Assembly: GCA_903835065.1 (NCBI GenBank)
Contig: CAILLO010000001.1
Span: forward strand, 62,001-126,000
DNA length: 64,000 nt
Source of the DNA: an uncultured Eubacteriales bacterium
GTDB lineage: Bacteria; Bacillota; Clostridia; Saccharofermentanales; UBA5734
Direction of reading: 5' to 3'
Below the pieces are notes generated by a model. It did not search any database and had not been told where the DNA came from. It worked only from the letters and a program-made list of their open reading frames with translations. Of the stretch, positions 54,769 to 63,610 are shown piece by piece (the first letter of the stretch is position 1; each line of letters starts with the position of its first letter). The translations under genes and the position numbers were made by a program.

Positions 54769-55860
54769 ATGCGTCTCGGAATCGTCGGACTGCCGAATGT
54801 CGGCAAAAGCACCCTGTTCAACGCGATCACCCAGGCTGGGGCGGCCTGCGCGAACTATCCGTTCTGCACGATCGAACCCAACGTCGGCATCGTCGCCGTC
54901 CCGGACCCCCGGCTCGGCAGGCTGGCCGAGATCTTCAAGCCCGAGAAGATCACGCCCGCCGTGATCGAATTCGTCGACATCGCGGGTCTCGTCCGCGGCG
55001 CGAGCAAGGGCGAGGGCCTCGGCAACAAGTTCCTCTCCCATATCCGCGAGGTCGACGCGATCGTCCACGTCGTCCGATGCTTCGAGGACCCGGACGTGAT
55101 CCATGTAGAAGGCACCGTCGATCCGAAGCGCGACATCGAGACGATCGACCTCGAACTGGTCCTCGCCGACCTCGAGTTCATGGAGCGCCGCGTCGACCGC
55201 ACGCGCAAGATGACCAAGGACGGGGGAAGCCAGCACGCCGACGAACTCGCTTGCTACGAGCGGATCCTGCACGCGCTCGAACAGGGCCGATCCGCCCGCG
55301 CCCTCGAATTCCCCGCCGAGGAACTCGCCTTCGCGAAGGCGCTTCCGCTGCTCTCCATGAAGCCGCTGCTCTACGCGGCCAACATCGCCGAGAAGGAAGT
55401 CCCCCTGCCCGAGTCGGCGGCCGTGAAGACCGTCCGCGACATCGCCGCGACGGAGTCCGCCGAAGTCGTCCCGATCAGCGCCCGCATCGAGGAGGAGATC
55501 GCTTCCCTGCCCGAAGAGGAGCGCGCGATGTTCCTCCAGGAGCTCGGCCTGCACGATTCCGGCCTCGACCGCATGATCACGGCGGGCTACCGCCTGCTGG
55601 GCCTGATGTCGTTCCTCACTGCCGGTCCGACCGAGGTGCGCGCCTGGACGATCCCGATCGGCACGAAGGCCCCCCAGGCAGCCGGCAAGATCCACACCGA
55701 CTTCGAACGCGGCTTCATCCGCGCGGAAGTCGTCGCCTATCGCGACCTCGTCTCCCTCGGCTCCTATCCGGCGGCGCGCGAAAAGGGCCTCGTCCGGTCG
55801 GAAGGCCGCGAGTACGTCATGCAGGACGGCGACGTCGTCGTCTTCCGCTTCAACGTCTGA
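54769..55860 (+). CDS. ychF: Redox-regulated ATPase YchF (Obg-like)
   Basis: A 363-residue Obg-family P-loop protein that prefers ATP and is tied to ribosome and stress functions. G1 is GLPNVGKST (about 6-14); [22 protein letters not shown] is G3; a coiled-coil insertion spans about 125-200. The C-terminal TGS domain (about 280-363) has [39 protein letters not shown] precedes the ATG. It is one of few plus-strand genes and converges with coaE; no terminator hairpin is apparent in the 24-nt gap. Confidence 0.97.
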   Translation: MRLGIVGLPNVGKSTLFNAITQAGAACANYPFCTIEPNVGIVAVPDPRLGRLAEIFKPEKITPAVIEFVDIAGLVRGASKGEGLGNKFLSHIREVDAIVHVVRCFEDPDVIHVEGTVDPKRDIETIDLELVLADLEFMERRVDRTRKMTKDGGSQHADELACYERILHALEQGRSARALEFPAEELAFAKALPLLSMKPLLYAANIAEKEVPLPESAAVKTVRDIAATESAEVVPISARIEEEIASLPEEERAMFLQELGLHDSGLDRMITAGYRLLGLMSFLTAGPTEVRAWTIPIGTKAPQAAGKIHTDFERGFIRAEVVAYRDLVSLGSYPAAREKGLVRSEGREYVMQDGDVVVFRFNV

Positions 55861-55884
55861 TTCCGATCCGGAGCCAGGGTCCGT

Positions 55885-56511
55885 TCAGGTCTGCCGGTCC
55901 TTCGGGAGCCGGATGCCGCGCGTCGTGAGCGTGTCCTCGAGCAGCCGGTCGACGTGCCGTTCCAGCTCGTCCCGGTCCCCGTCGTTCTCCAGGACTTCGT
56001 CCGCGAGGGCGAGATAGTCCTCCTGCGGAATCTGCACGGCGATCCTCCGCCGCGCCTCGTCTTCCTTCATGCCCCTCGCGACCAGCCGGGAGATCCGCAC
56101 CGGCTCGCCGGCGTGCACGACCCAGATCGAATCGCAGACGTCCACGAACCCGTTCTTCACGGGAATCGGCACGTCCAGCGCGACGACCTTCGCGCCCTTC
56201 TCCTTCAGCGCCTCGAGGCGCTCGCCCATCACGGCCAGCACGTGCCGGTGCACGATCGCGCTCAGCCGGTCCAGGGCCATCCGGTCCTTGAAGACGAGCT
56301 GGGCCATCCCCTTGCGGTCCAGCGAACCGTCGGAGCGCACGGCCTTCCGGCCGAACGCCTCGAGGATCTCGCCCATCGCGCGGCCCTCCGCGGCCGTCAG
56401 CTCGTGGGAGATCGCGTCGGCGTCCAGCACGGGCACCCCGCGCTGCGCGACGCGCGCGGATACCGTCGACTTGCCGCTCCCGATTCCCCCGGTGATGCCG
56501 ATCACGAACAT
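55885..56511 (-). CDS. coaE: Dephospho-CoA kinase
   Basis: A 208-residue kinase for the last step of coenzyme A synthesis. The P-loop GITGGIGSGKST (5-16), LDADAISHEL, and ALDVPIPVKNGF are family-typical; ARGMKEDEARRRIAVQIPQE forms the lid. It lies 9 nt after polA, the polA-coaE arrangement seen in many Firmicutes (often with mutM between, absent here). Confidence 0.95.
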   Translation of the reverse strand: MFVIGITGGIGSGKSTVSARVAQRGVPVLDADAISHELTAAEGRAMGEILEAFGRKAVRSDGSLDRKGMAQLVFKDRMALDRLSAIVHRHVLAVMGERLEALKEKGAKVVALDVPIPVKNGFVDVCDSIWVVHAGEPVRISRLVARGMKEDEARRRIAVQIPQEDYLALADEVLENDGDRDELERHVDRLLEDTLTTRGIRLPKDRQT

Positions 56512-56520
56512 GCGTTCCCC

Positions 56521-59262
56521 CTACTTCGTCTCATACCAGCTGGAGCCGGCGTGGACGTCGACCCGGAGCGGCACCGCGAGGTCCGCGGCCGTCTCCATGC
56601 ATTCCTTCAGGATCCGGGTGGCCTCCTCGACCTCCGCTGCGGGAGACTCGAGGATCAGTTCGTCATGGACCTGCAGGACGATCCGGGTCTTCATCCCGAG
56701 CGCCTTCAGCCGGTCCGAGGCGCGGACCATCGCGATCTTGATGATATCGGCGGCGGTCCCCTGCAGCGGCGTGTTCATGGCGGCGCGCTCACCGAAGGAC
56801 CGCATGGCGCGGTTCGGGGACGAGAGCTCGGGCAGCGTCCGGCGTCGGCCGAACAGGGTCTCGACGTAGCCGGTGCGCTTGGCCTCCTCGATCGTGTGGT
56901 CGAGGTACCGTCGGATTGCCGGGAACTGGCGGTCGTAGTCGTCGATGATGCGGCGCGCCTCCGGAAGCGTGGAGCCGATGTCCCGGGAGAGGCTGTATTC
57001 CCCGATCCCGTACAGGATGCCGAAATTGACGGCCTTCGCGCGCGAGCGCATGACCTTCGTGACCTGGTCCAGTGGAACGTGGAAGACCTTCGCGGCGGTC
57101 TCCGCGTGGATGTCGACGTCGTCGCGGAAGGCGCGGATCATGTCCTCGTCCATCGAATAGTGGGCCATCAAGCGGAGCTCGATCTGCGAATAGTCGGCGT
57201 CGATCAGCAACATGCCGGGTTCGGGGACGAACGCCCGCCGGATTTCGCGCCCCTGTTCCATACGGACGGGGATGTTCTGCAGGTTCGGGTCGGAACTGCT
57301 GAGGCGCCCCGTCGCGGTCGCCGTCTGGTGGAACGTCGAGTGGACGCGTCCGTCCGTCGGCGAAACGAGACGCAGCAGGCCATCGACGAAGGTCGCCCTG
57401 AGCTTCGACACCTGTCGGTACTCGAGGATCTTCGGCACCGCCTCGTGGCGGTCGGCGATCCCTTCCAGGACCTCGGAATCGGTCGAGAATCCGGTCGCGG
57501 TCTTGCGCGCCGACGGGAGCGCGAGTCGGACGAAGAGGACTTCGGCGAGCTGCTTCGGGGAGTTGATGTTGAAGACCGTGCCGCACAGGCGGTGGATCTC
57601 CGCTTCGAGTTCGGCCTGCCGGACGCTCAGCTGTCCGGACAGCGCCTGCAGGACCTCCGTGTCGACGCGGAACCCGATGCACTCCATGTCCGCCAGGACG
57701 CCGGCGAGCGGCATCTCGACCTCCTCGAGCAGATATTCCAGCCTGCGCTCCGAGATCTCCTTCCGCTGCAGCTCCGCGACGATGCGCGCTTCGACGGCCT
57801 CCGCGGCGGCCTCGAGCGCGGCGTCCGACGGACGGCCCTCGTCGGGGGCGCGGGACGCGGCGGCCGGGTCGGCCATCCCGAGCGAGAACAGGTCGGTCTG
57901 GGGAGGTGTCCTGCGGTCGTCGGCCGTGGGAGCCGTCCCCGGATTCCGGAAATCGATCGGTGCCTTCCCCGTCGCGGTCTCGTACAAGGAGGAGAGGCTC
58001 TTTCTCGTGCTGCCGGAGTCGAGGAGATAGGCCGCGATGCCCGGGTCGAACAGACGGCGCGCGAGCGGCGGCGTCGATTCGGTCAACGCGAAGGGTCCCT
58101 TCAGCAGGTCCTTGCTGCCGTGGCAGGCGACGTCGCAGACGAGACGGAAGGAGGGAGCGGACTCCAACGGGGCCAGAACGGCTTCCAGGCCTCGGGCGGC
58201 CTGTTCGGACGTCAGCATGACGGCCGGACCCTGCTCGAAAGAGACCGCCCAGGACCCGTCACGACCACCCGACAGGCCGACGGGGCCCGGATATTCCTTG
58301 CGGGCGCGCAGCAGTTCATCGAGTCCCTGGACCGGCGCATCGACCCCGTGGACCGCCTTCGGGTCCTCGACCGGTCGCAGCGAGAACCGGTCGAGGAAGC
58401 TCCGGAAACCGAGTCTCTGGAACAGCGGGACGACCCGGACCGGATCGAGCGGGTGGAGGAGGAAGGTTCCGACCGGCACGTCGACCGGCACGAACCGGTC
58501 GATCGTGGCCAGCCATCTCGATTGGTAGGCGGTCTCCCGCTCGGCGGCCAGTTTCGCGCCGATCGCCGGCTTCTCTCGCTCGATCTCCGGGAGGGCGGCA
58601 TACACGCCGTCCAGAGATCCGTACTTCTGGACGAGCGCAAGGGCGCCCTTCTCCCCGATTCCCTTCACGCCCGGGATGTTGTCCGACACGTCTCCCATGA
58701 TCGATTTCAGCTCGATCATCTGCTTCGGAGCGAGGCCGTACCGTTCCCGCACGGCCGCCACGTCATATCTTTCGGTCTCGGTTCGACCTTCGCGCGTCGT
58801 CGGGACGAGGATCTCGACGCGGTCGTCGACCAATTGCAGCGCGTCGCGGTCTCCGGTCAGCACGAGTACCCGCAGGCCCCTTTCGGCGGCCAGGCGGGAT
58901 ACCGTGCCGATCAGGTCGTCCGCCTCGAAGCCTTCCTTCTCGATCCGCGCGACGCCCATGGCGTCGAGGATGTCGCGGATCAGCGGCATCTGGACGGCCA
59001 GGTCGTCCGGCATGGGCCTGCGCTGGGCCTTGTAGGAAGGGACCTGCAGGTGGCGGAAGGTCGGCGCCTTGAGGTCGAACGCGGCGCAGGCATGCGTCGC
59101 GCCCGTTTCATGGAGAAATCTCCAGTAGATCGTGAGGAAGGCGTACAGAGCGTTCGTCGGGGTCCCGTCGGGAGCCCGGAGCGCATTCCTGCCGGTCAGG
59201 CCGAAGAAGGCCCGATTGAGGATGCTGTTGGCGTCGATGAGGAGCAGCGTTTCCTGGGTCAA
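56521..59262 (-). CDS. polA: DNA polymerase I
   Basis: A 913-residue repair and Okazaki-fragment polymerase. The 5' nuclease domain (1-290) has LLIDANSILNRAFF, EADDLIGT, LTGDRDALQLV and the HhH block GVKGIGEKGA. The 3'-5' exonuclease-like domain (about 310-500) lacks the catalytic acids: the DxE motif reads CDVACHG, so proofreading is probably absent, as in Bacillus Pol I. The polymerase motifs are intact: A is DADYSQIELR, the B helix is RSRAKAVNFGILYGIGEYSL, and C is LQVHDELILE. The start is TTG at 59262, 6 nt after the anti-sigma stop, with AAGGTAAGGGG upstream. Confidence 0.96.
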   Translation of the reverse strand: MTQETLLLIDANSILNRAFFGLTGRNALRAPDGTPTNALYAFLTIYWRFLHETGATHACAAFDLKAPTFRHLQVPSYKAQRRPMPDDLAVQMPLIRDILDAMGVARIEKEGFEADDLIGTVSRLAAERGLRVLVLTGDRDALQLVDDRVEILVPTTREGRTETERYDVAAVRERYGLAPKQMIELKSIMGDVSDNIPGVKGIGEKGALALVQKYGSLDGVYAALPEIEREKPAIGAKLAAERETAYQSRWLATIDRFVPVDVPVGTFLLHPLDPVRVVPLFQRLGFRSFLDRFSLRPVEDPKAVHGVDAPVQGLDELLRARKEYPGPVGLSGGRDGSWAVSFEQGPAVMLTSEQAARGLEAVLAPLESAPSFRLVCDVACHGSKDLLKGPFALTESTPPLARRLFDPGIAAYLLDSGSTRKSLSSLYETATGKAPIDFRNPGTAPTADDRRTPPQTDLFSLGMADPAAASRAPDEGRPSDAALEAAAEAVEARIVAELQRKEISERRLEYLLEEVEMPLAGVLADMECIGFRVDTEVLQALSGQLSVRQAELEAEIHRLCGTVFNINSPKQLAEVLFVRLALPSARKTATGFSTDSEVLEGIADRHEAVPKILEYRQVSKLRATFVDGLLRLVSPTDGRVHSTFHQTATATGRLSSSDPNLQNIPVRMEQGREIRRAFVPEPGMLLIDADYSQIELRLMAHYSMDEDMIRAFRDDVDIHAETAAKVFHVPLDQVTKVMRSRAKAVNFGILYGIGEYSLSRDIGSTLPEARRIIDDYDRQFPAIRRYLDHTIEEAKRTGYVETLFGRRRTLPELSSPNRAMRSFGERAAMNTPLQGTAADIIKIAMVRASDRLKALGMKTRIVLQVHDELILESPAAEVEEATRILKECMETAADLAVPLRVDVHAGSSWYETK

Positions 59263-59268
59263 TTCCCC

Positions 59269-60156
59269 TTACCTTCCGAGGTCCACCTTCAGGAGGCGGA
59301 ATCCGTCTCCGGTGTTTCCGGACAGGAAGGCGTCCGCGTCGGCGATCCCGAGCGCCGTGAACGTGCTTCCGATATCCCTTCCGTCGATTATCTCAATACG
59401 GAAGGGGGAAGCGCAAGGGGCGAGGGTCGCGGAAATCGCATCGGCACGGTTCTGGATGGCGTTCGAGGCATAGAGGAGCAGGAGGGTCAGCGTGCCATCG
59501 CCGTTGCGGTAGCCTCGGAACGCGGCAGGCGAGCCCATCGCGCCGGAGGAGACGAGCGTCGAATATGCCGTGTAGGAACCGGTCGAGGCCTTGAGGGTGA
59601 CGGACGGAAGCTGCGCGACCTCCGTCAGGACGAGACGCGAAGCGGCCGTCAGGCCTTCGCCCCCGGTCAGCGCGTCCTGCGAATCCACGGCCGTTCCGCT
59701 GGGAGATCCGGTCATCGTCTGCGGAGCGAAGGAGCTGTCCTTCGACGCGGGGGTGATCGAATGGCCTGCCGTCAAGGAAGTAACCAGTCCGCCCGCGACC
59801 AGGGAGGCGAAGACGCCGAAGGCCAGGAAGACGGCGAGTGCCGCGGCGACGGGCGCGTAGCGGCGCGTGGAGGGACGGAGGAAGAACGGAACGGTGCGTG
59901 GATTCGAGGAAGCGACGGCTTCCTGCTGGATCCGGGCGACGATCCGTGCCGTGAGGTCTTCGGACGGCACGGTGGTGCGGCGGCCTCGCACCAGCGGCTC
60001 GAGGGAGTCGCGCAGAGCGGCGCGGTCGGCGTACCAGGCGGAGCAGGAAGCGCAGGACGCGGCGTGGCCCCGGAGTGCATCCCCGGACGCTTCGTCCGGA
60101 ATCCTGCCCTGCAGGTCCTCGACCTGGTCCCTGAACTTTCCGCAATCCTTGTCCAT
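59269..60156 (-). CDS. Anti-sigma factor with zinc-finger (zf-HC2) domain
   Basis: A 295-residue membrane protein. The cytoplasmic N terminus has the ZAS motif H31-x3-C35-x2-C38 (LRGHAASCASCSAW) with Cys5 as a further ligand. One transmembrane helix spans about 102-126 (VAAALAVFLAFGVFASLVAGGLV). The extracytoplasmic part (about 127-295) has no family I recognise. Such proteins hold an ECF sigma factor inactive until an envelope or redox signal arrives. It lies 40 nt after the sigma gene and only 6 nt before polA. Confidence 0.88.
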   Translation of the reverse strand: MDKDCGKFRDQVEDLQGRIPDEASGDALRGHAASCASCSAWYADRAALRDSLEPLVRGRRTTVPSEDLTARIVARIQQEAVASSNPRTVPFFLRPSTRRYAPVAAALAVFLAFGVFASLVAGGLVTSLTAGHSITPASKDSSFAPQTMTGSPSGTAVDSQDALTGGEGLTAASRLVLTEVAQLPSVTLKASTGSYTAYSTLVSSGAMGSPAAFRGYRNGDGTLTLLLLYASNAIQNRADAISATLAPCASPFRIEIIDGRDIGSTFTALGIADADAFLSGNTGDGFRLLKVDLGR

Positions 60157-60196
60157 CGGTTCTTCCAGCCTCCTTGACGATGTTTATACGAAGGGC

Positions 60197-60820
60197 TCAG
60201 TACAATGGTTCCATTCCGCGCAGGATCGCGACCAGGGCCGCTCGCGCCCGGGCGAGCCTGGACTTGACCGTTCCCTCGCGGATGCCGAGGACGGCCGCGA
60301 CTTCCTGGTAGGTCAGTCCCTCGATGTCGCGCAGGAGCAGCACGGTGCGGAATCCTTCGGGAAGGGTGCCGATCGCTTCGCGCACCTTGTCCGCGGACCA
60401 GCGCGCGGCGATCGTCTCGTCCTGCAAGGGCGCCTCGTCGGCGACTTGGAAGGCGACGCCGCCGTCTTCCTCCTCGATCTCCGCGTCCATGGAGACCCAG
60501 GGGCGGCGGGCGCGCTGACGGGCCATGTCGATGCAGGTGTTGCTCGTGATGCGGTAGAGCCAGGTGGAGAAGGACGCCTGGTCCCGGTAGGTGCCGATCG
60601 CGCGGAACGCCTTCAGGAAGGTCTCCTGTGAGGCGTCCTCGGCGTCCGCGTGGTTGCCGAGCAGACTGAAGCAGAGTCCGAAGACCTTCGGCGCATAGCG
60701 GACGACCAGCTCCTCGAAGGCCTCCCGGTCTCCGTTCGCCGCCTGGGCGACCCATGCCGCGTCGTCCGGTCCGGTCCTACCGTCCAGCAAGCGCACCTCC
60801 GAAGGCTTTCCCTGGTCCAC
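60197..60820 (-). CDS. ECF-type RNA polymerase sigma factor
   Basis: A 207-residue sigma factor with only regions 2 and 4. Region 2 is DREAFEELVVRYAPKVFGLCFSLLGNHADAEDASQETFLKAFRAIGTYRDQASFSTWLYRITSNTCID in pieces; region 4 has LPEGFRTVLLLRDIEGLTYQEVAAVLGIREGTVKSRLARARAAL. It belongs with the SigW/RpoE-like group and is paired with the anti-sigma gene downstream. An extended -10 of vegetative type lies in front; I see no clear GAAC-type autoregulatory promoter, so the trigger is unknown. Confidence 0.94.
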   Translation of the reverse strand: MDQGKPSEVRLLDGRTGPDDAAWVAQAANGDREAFEELVVRYAPKVFGLCFSLLGNHADAEDASQETFLKAFRAIGTYRDQASFSTWLYRITSNTCIDMARQRARRPWVSMDAEIEEEDGGVAFQVADEAPLQDETIAARWSADKVREAIGTLPEGFRTVLLLRDIEGLTYQEVAAVLGIREGTVKSRLARARAALVAILRGMEPLY

Positions 60821-60831
60821 TTCCCGTGGAA

Positions 60832-60840
60832 ATTATACCA
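60832..60840 (-). promoter_or_regulatory. Extended -10 promoter candidate for the ECF sigma operon
   Basis: Minus-strand TGG followed by TATAAT (60832-60837), 11 nt before the sigma-factor ATG. No -35 is visible; the terminator of the preceding unit lies just upstream. The start would leave a very short leader. Confidence 0.45.
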
Positions 60841-60851
60841 GAGACGACGAA

Positions 60852-60883
60852 AAGAGAGCGCTGCGAAACCGCGGCGCTCTCTT
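60852..60883 (-). terminator. Intrinsic terminator of ispH-rpsA
   Basis: A 13-bp stem (AAGAGAGCGC at 60852-60861 with its complement at 60874-60883, plus three inner pairs), loop about 6 nt, then TTTTCGTCG on the minus strand. It lies 22 nt after the fusion gene. Confidence 0.87.
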
Positions 60884-60905
60884 CCGAGTCCATGGATCGA
60901 TGATG

Positions 60906-62951
60906 TCAGGATTCCGAGGGGGTCTCTTCGGGGATCTCTTCGGGAGTCTCCTCGGCTGTCTTGGGCTCCTCGACGAGCTCGCCGGCGTTCGGCGGGTCGA
61001 CCGGCTCGACGTCCTTGATGCTGATGCTGATGCGGCGGGCTTCCGGATTCACGTCGAGCACGCGTGCGTCGACTTCCATACCTTCGTTCAGCACGTCGCC
61101 GGGCTTCGTCAGGCGGTAGTTGGAGATCTGGGAGATGTGGCAGAGGGCGTCGACGCCCGGGGCGATCTCCACGAAGGCGCCGAACGGGAACAGGCGGACG
61201 ACCTTGCCGTGCACGATCGAGCCGACGGGGAACCGCTCCTCGAGACCATGGTAGGGGTCTTCCTCGGTGCGCTTGAATCCAAGGGAAATGCGCTTCTTCT
61301 CGGGGTCGAAGTCCTTGACGTAGACGTCGATCTCCTCGCCGACCTTGACCACTTCGGAGGGGTGGCGGATGCGCTTCCAGGAGAGTTCGGACACGTGCAC
61401 GAGACCGTCCACGCCGCCGATGTCGACGAAGGCGCCGAAGTCGGTCAGGCTGCGGACGACGCCGCGGTATGTGTTCCCGCGCTCGAGCGTCGACCAGACC
61501 TCGTCGGCCTTGGCCTTGCGCTCGGTGTTGAGCAGCGCGCGGCGGGAGCCGGAGACGCGGAGGCGCTTGCGGTCGGGATCGTACTGGGTGACTAGAATGT
61601 CGAACTCGCGGCCCTTGTACTCCTCGAGGTTGTCGACGGGGCCCATCTCGAGCTGGGTTCGGTGGATGTAGATGTCGACGCCGCCGTAGGTGGCGATGAT
61701 GCCGTCCTTGACGACGTTCACGACCTTGACCTTGATCGGCAGCTTGTCGCGGTAGGCTTCCTCGACGAGGGCCTTGTACTTGCCGAAGTCGACGCGCGCC
61801 TTGGACAGGAGGATCTCCTTGCCCATCTCGGTGTTGCGGATGCTGCGCACGTAGACGTCGATCTCGAGGTGCTCCTTGGCGGCCACCGCGAGGTCGAAGT
61901 CCGGATCCCCGTCGAATTCATGCTTCGGGATCTTGCCTTCGGACTTGTCGCGGACGTCCACATACACGCTTTCGTTGTCGAAGCGGATGATGACGCCCTT
62001 GATGGTGGCTCCCCTGTGGATTTCCGGGATGTTGTCGATGAAGTCGGTGAAACTGACGTCTGCGTGTTCCTGACCCATGGGCTCGTGCTCACTCATTGTT
62101 CGGATAACCTCCCCGATCTTGCGTTCGGACGTCGAAGCCCCCGCCGTGATACCGACCGTGGCTTCCCTCGGCACTCCTGCCTTAAGAATGGGTTCCACGT
62201 CGCCTGTGTTCTCGATGAGGTATGTCGCGTCGCAACCATTCCGGCAGACCTCAAGGAGCTTCATCGTGTTGGAGCTGTTCCGGCTCCCGATGACGAGCAT
62301 CACGTCCGCTTGAGAGGCGATGATGCGCGCTTCTTCCTGTCTGTCCTCCGTGGTCAAGCATATTGTATCAGAGATTGCCAGATTTGCAATTCGATTCTCG
62401 AGGACCTGCCGTATTTCACGCCATTTCGAGGTGGCGAAGGTCGTCTGGGCGACCAGCGCGTAGGAGGTTTCCGTCGGAACGTACGATTCCGCCTCCTCCG
62501 CCGTCGAAATCACCGTGCAACGGCCCTCGCACTCGCCGAGGATTCCTTCCACCTCGGGGTGTCCTTTTGCGCCTGCGATCAGCACGAAGTCTCCCCGATC
62601 GATCGCCTTGCGGACGATCGTGTGGATCCGGGTCACGAACGGGCACGTGCAATCGACGACGTAGGCCTCCTTGCCTTCGAGCGCCCTCCGGGTCGCGGGC
62701 GAGATGCCGTGGGTGCGGACCAGGACGCAGGCGCCCTCGGGGACGTCCTCGACGCGGTCGACGAGCGTGAAGCCCTGGCGGGTAAGGTCGCCGACGACTT
62801 CCTCGTTGTGGATCAGCGGGCCGAGCATGTAGCGCGCCCTCTCCCCCACCGCCTTCGCGTCCTCCGAGCCGTCGACGAGGCCGTAGGCCTTCTTGACGGC
62901 ATGGTCGACGCCGAAGCAGAAGCCGGAGGACTTCGCGATCAGGAAGCGCAA
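60906..62951 (-). CDS. ispH-rpsA: Fusion of HMBPP reductase IspH with ribosomal protein S1
   Basis: A 681-residue two-part protein. The IspH part (about 1-285) makes IPP/DMAPP in the MEP pathway and has Fe-S cysteines C12 (SGFCFGV), C102 (DCTCPFV) and C197 (DTICLTTEDRQ) plus SRNSSNTMKLLEVC. The S1 part has four OB-fold repeats (about 312-378, 395-465, 484-552, 569-640); repeats three (RSLTDFGAFVDIGGVDGLVHVSEL) and four are canonical RNA-binding ones. It ends with an acidic Glu/Pro/Thr-rich tail. This fusion is known from Clostridia. The start is TTG at 62951, inside the last 13 nt of cmk, with GGAGG 9 nt upstream. Confidence 0.95.
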   Translation of the reverse strand: MRFLIAKSSGFCFGVDHAVKKAYGLVDGSEDAKAVGERARYMLGPLIHNEEVVGDLTRQGFTLVDRVEDVPEGACVLVRTHGISPATRRALEGKEAYVVDCTCPFVTRIHTIVRKAIDRGDFVLIAGAKGHPEVEGILGECEGRCTVISTAEEAESYVPTETSYALVAQTTFATSKWREIRQVLENRIANLAISDTICLTTEDRQEEARIIASQADVMLVIGSRNSSNTMKLLEVCRNGCDATYLIENTGDVEPILKAGVPREATVGITAGASTSERKIGEVIRTMSEHEPMGQEHADVSFTDFIDNIPEIHRGATIKGVIIRFDNESVYVDVRDKSEGKIPKHEFDGDPDFDLAVAAKEHLEIDVYVRSIRNTEMGKEILLSKARVDFGKYKALVEEAYRDKLPIKVKVVNVVKDGIIATYGGVDIYIHRTQLEMGPVDNLEEYKGREFDILVTQYDPDRKRLRVSGSRRALLNTERKAKADEVWSTLERGNTYRGVVRSLTDFGAFVDIGGVDGLVHVSELSWKRIRHPSEVVKVGEEIDVYVKDFDPEKKRISLGFKRTEEDPYHGLEERFPVGSIVHGKVVRLFPFGAFVEIAPGVDALCHISQISNYRLTKPGDVLNEGMEVDARVLDVNPEARRISISIKDVEPVDPPNAGELVEEPKTAEETPEEIPEETPSES

Positions 62952-63610
62952 TGCCGGACCCTCCGCAGGATCGTCTCGACGACATCCTCGACCGAGAGTC
63001 CGGTCGTGTCGACCAGCGTGGCGTCCGCCGCCTTCGCGAGCGGCGCCAGGGCGCGGTGGGAGTCGTTGTGGTCCCGGTACTCGATGTCGCGTCGGACGGC
63101 GTCCGCATCGACGACTTCGGCGCCCCGTTCCTCGAGCTCCCGGCACCGGCGTCGCGTCCGCTCCTCGATCGTGGCGGACAGGTAGATCTTGCAGGAGGCG
63201 TCGGGAAGCACGAACGTGCCGATGTCGCGCCCGTCCATCACGACGTCCCGCTCCGAAGAGATCTTCCGCTGAAGCTCGACCATCCGGAGGCGGACGGCCG
63301 GAATCGCGCTGATGTCGGAGGCGGCGACGGAGACGGGAGGCGTGCGGATCAGGGCCGTGACGTCCTCGCCGTCGAGCAGGACGTGCTGCGTGCCGTCGAC
63401 GAAGGCGATCGAGACGTCGGTCGAGGCGATCAGGCCGGTCACGCGCGACGCGTCGCCGGGCGGGACGCCGAGGCGGAGGGCCTTGAGCCCAGCGGCGCGG
63501 TACATCGCGCCCGTATCCAGGTACAGGTATCCGAGCCGACGGGCCACGAGCTTCGCCACGGTGCTCTTCCCGGCTCCGGCGGGTCCGTCGATCGCGATCG
63601 CGGTCCGCAC
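62939..63610 (-). CDS. cmk: Cytidylate kinase
   Basis: A 223-residue kinase for CMP and dCMP. The P-loop GPAGAGKSTVAKLVARRLG is at 9-27; YLDTGAMYRAAGLKAL, MDGRDIGTFVLPDA and the RREL-type lid (RRRCRELEERG) follow. The start is GTG at 63610, sharing one base with the TAG of the upstream RpiR-type gene; GAGGGA lies 8 nt before. The cmk-ispH-rpsA order is common in Clostridia and parallels cmk-rpsA elsewhere. Confidence 0.95.
   Translation of the reverse strand: MRTAIAIDGPAGAGKSTVAKLVARRLGYLYLDTGAMYRAAGLKALRLGVPPGDASRVTGLIASTDVSIAFVDGTQHVLLDGEDVTALIRTPPVSVAASDISAIPAVRLRMVELQRKISSERDVVMDGRDIGTFVLPDASCKIYLSATIEERTRRRCRELEERGAEVVDADAVRRDIEYRDHNDSHRALAPLAKAADATLVDTTGLSVEDVVETILRRVRHCAS

Noticed and set aside
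55954-60177. A 1407-codon plus-strand frame across polA and the anti-sigma gene
   Set aside because: No SD, no recognisable motif, and fully opposite a well-conserved DNA polymerase I; treated as a compositional artefact.
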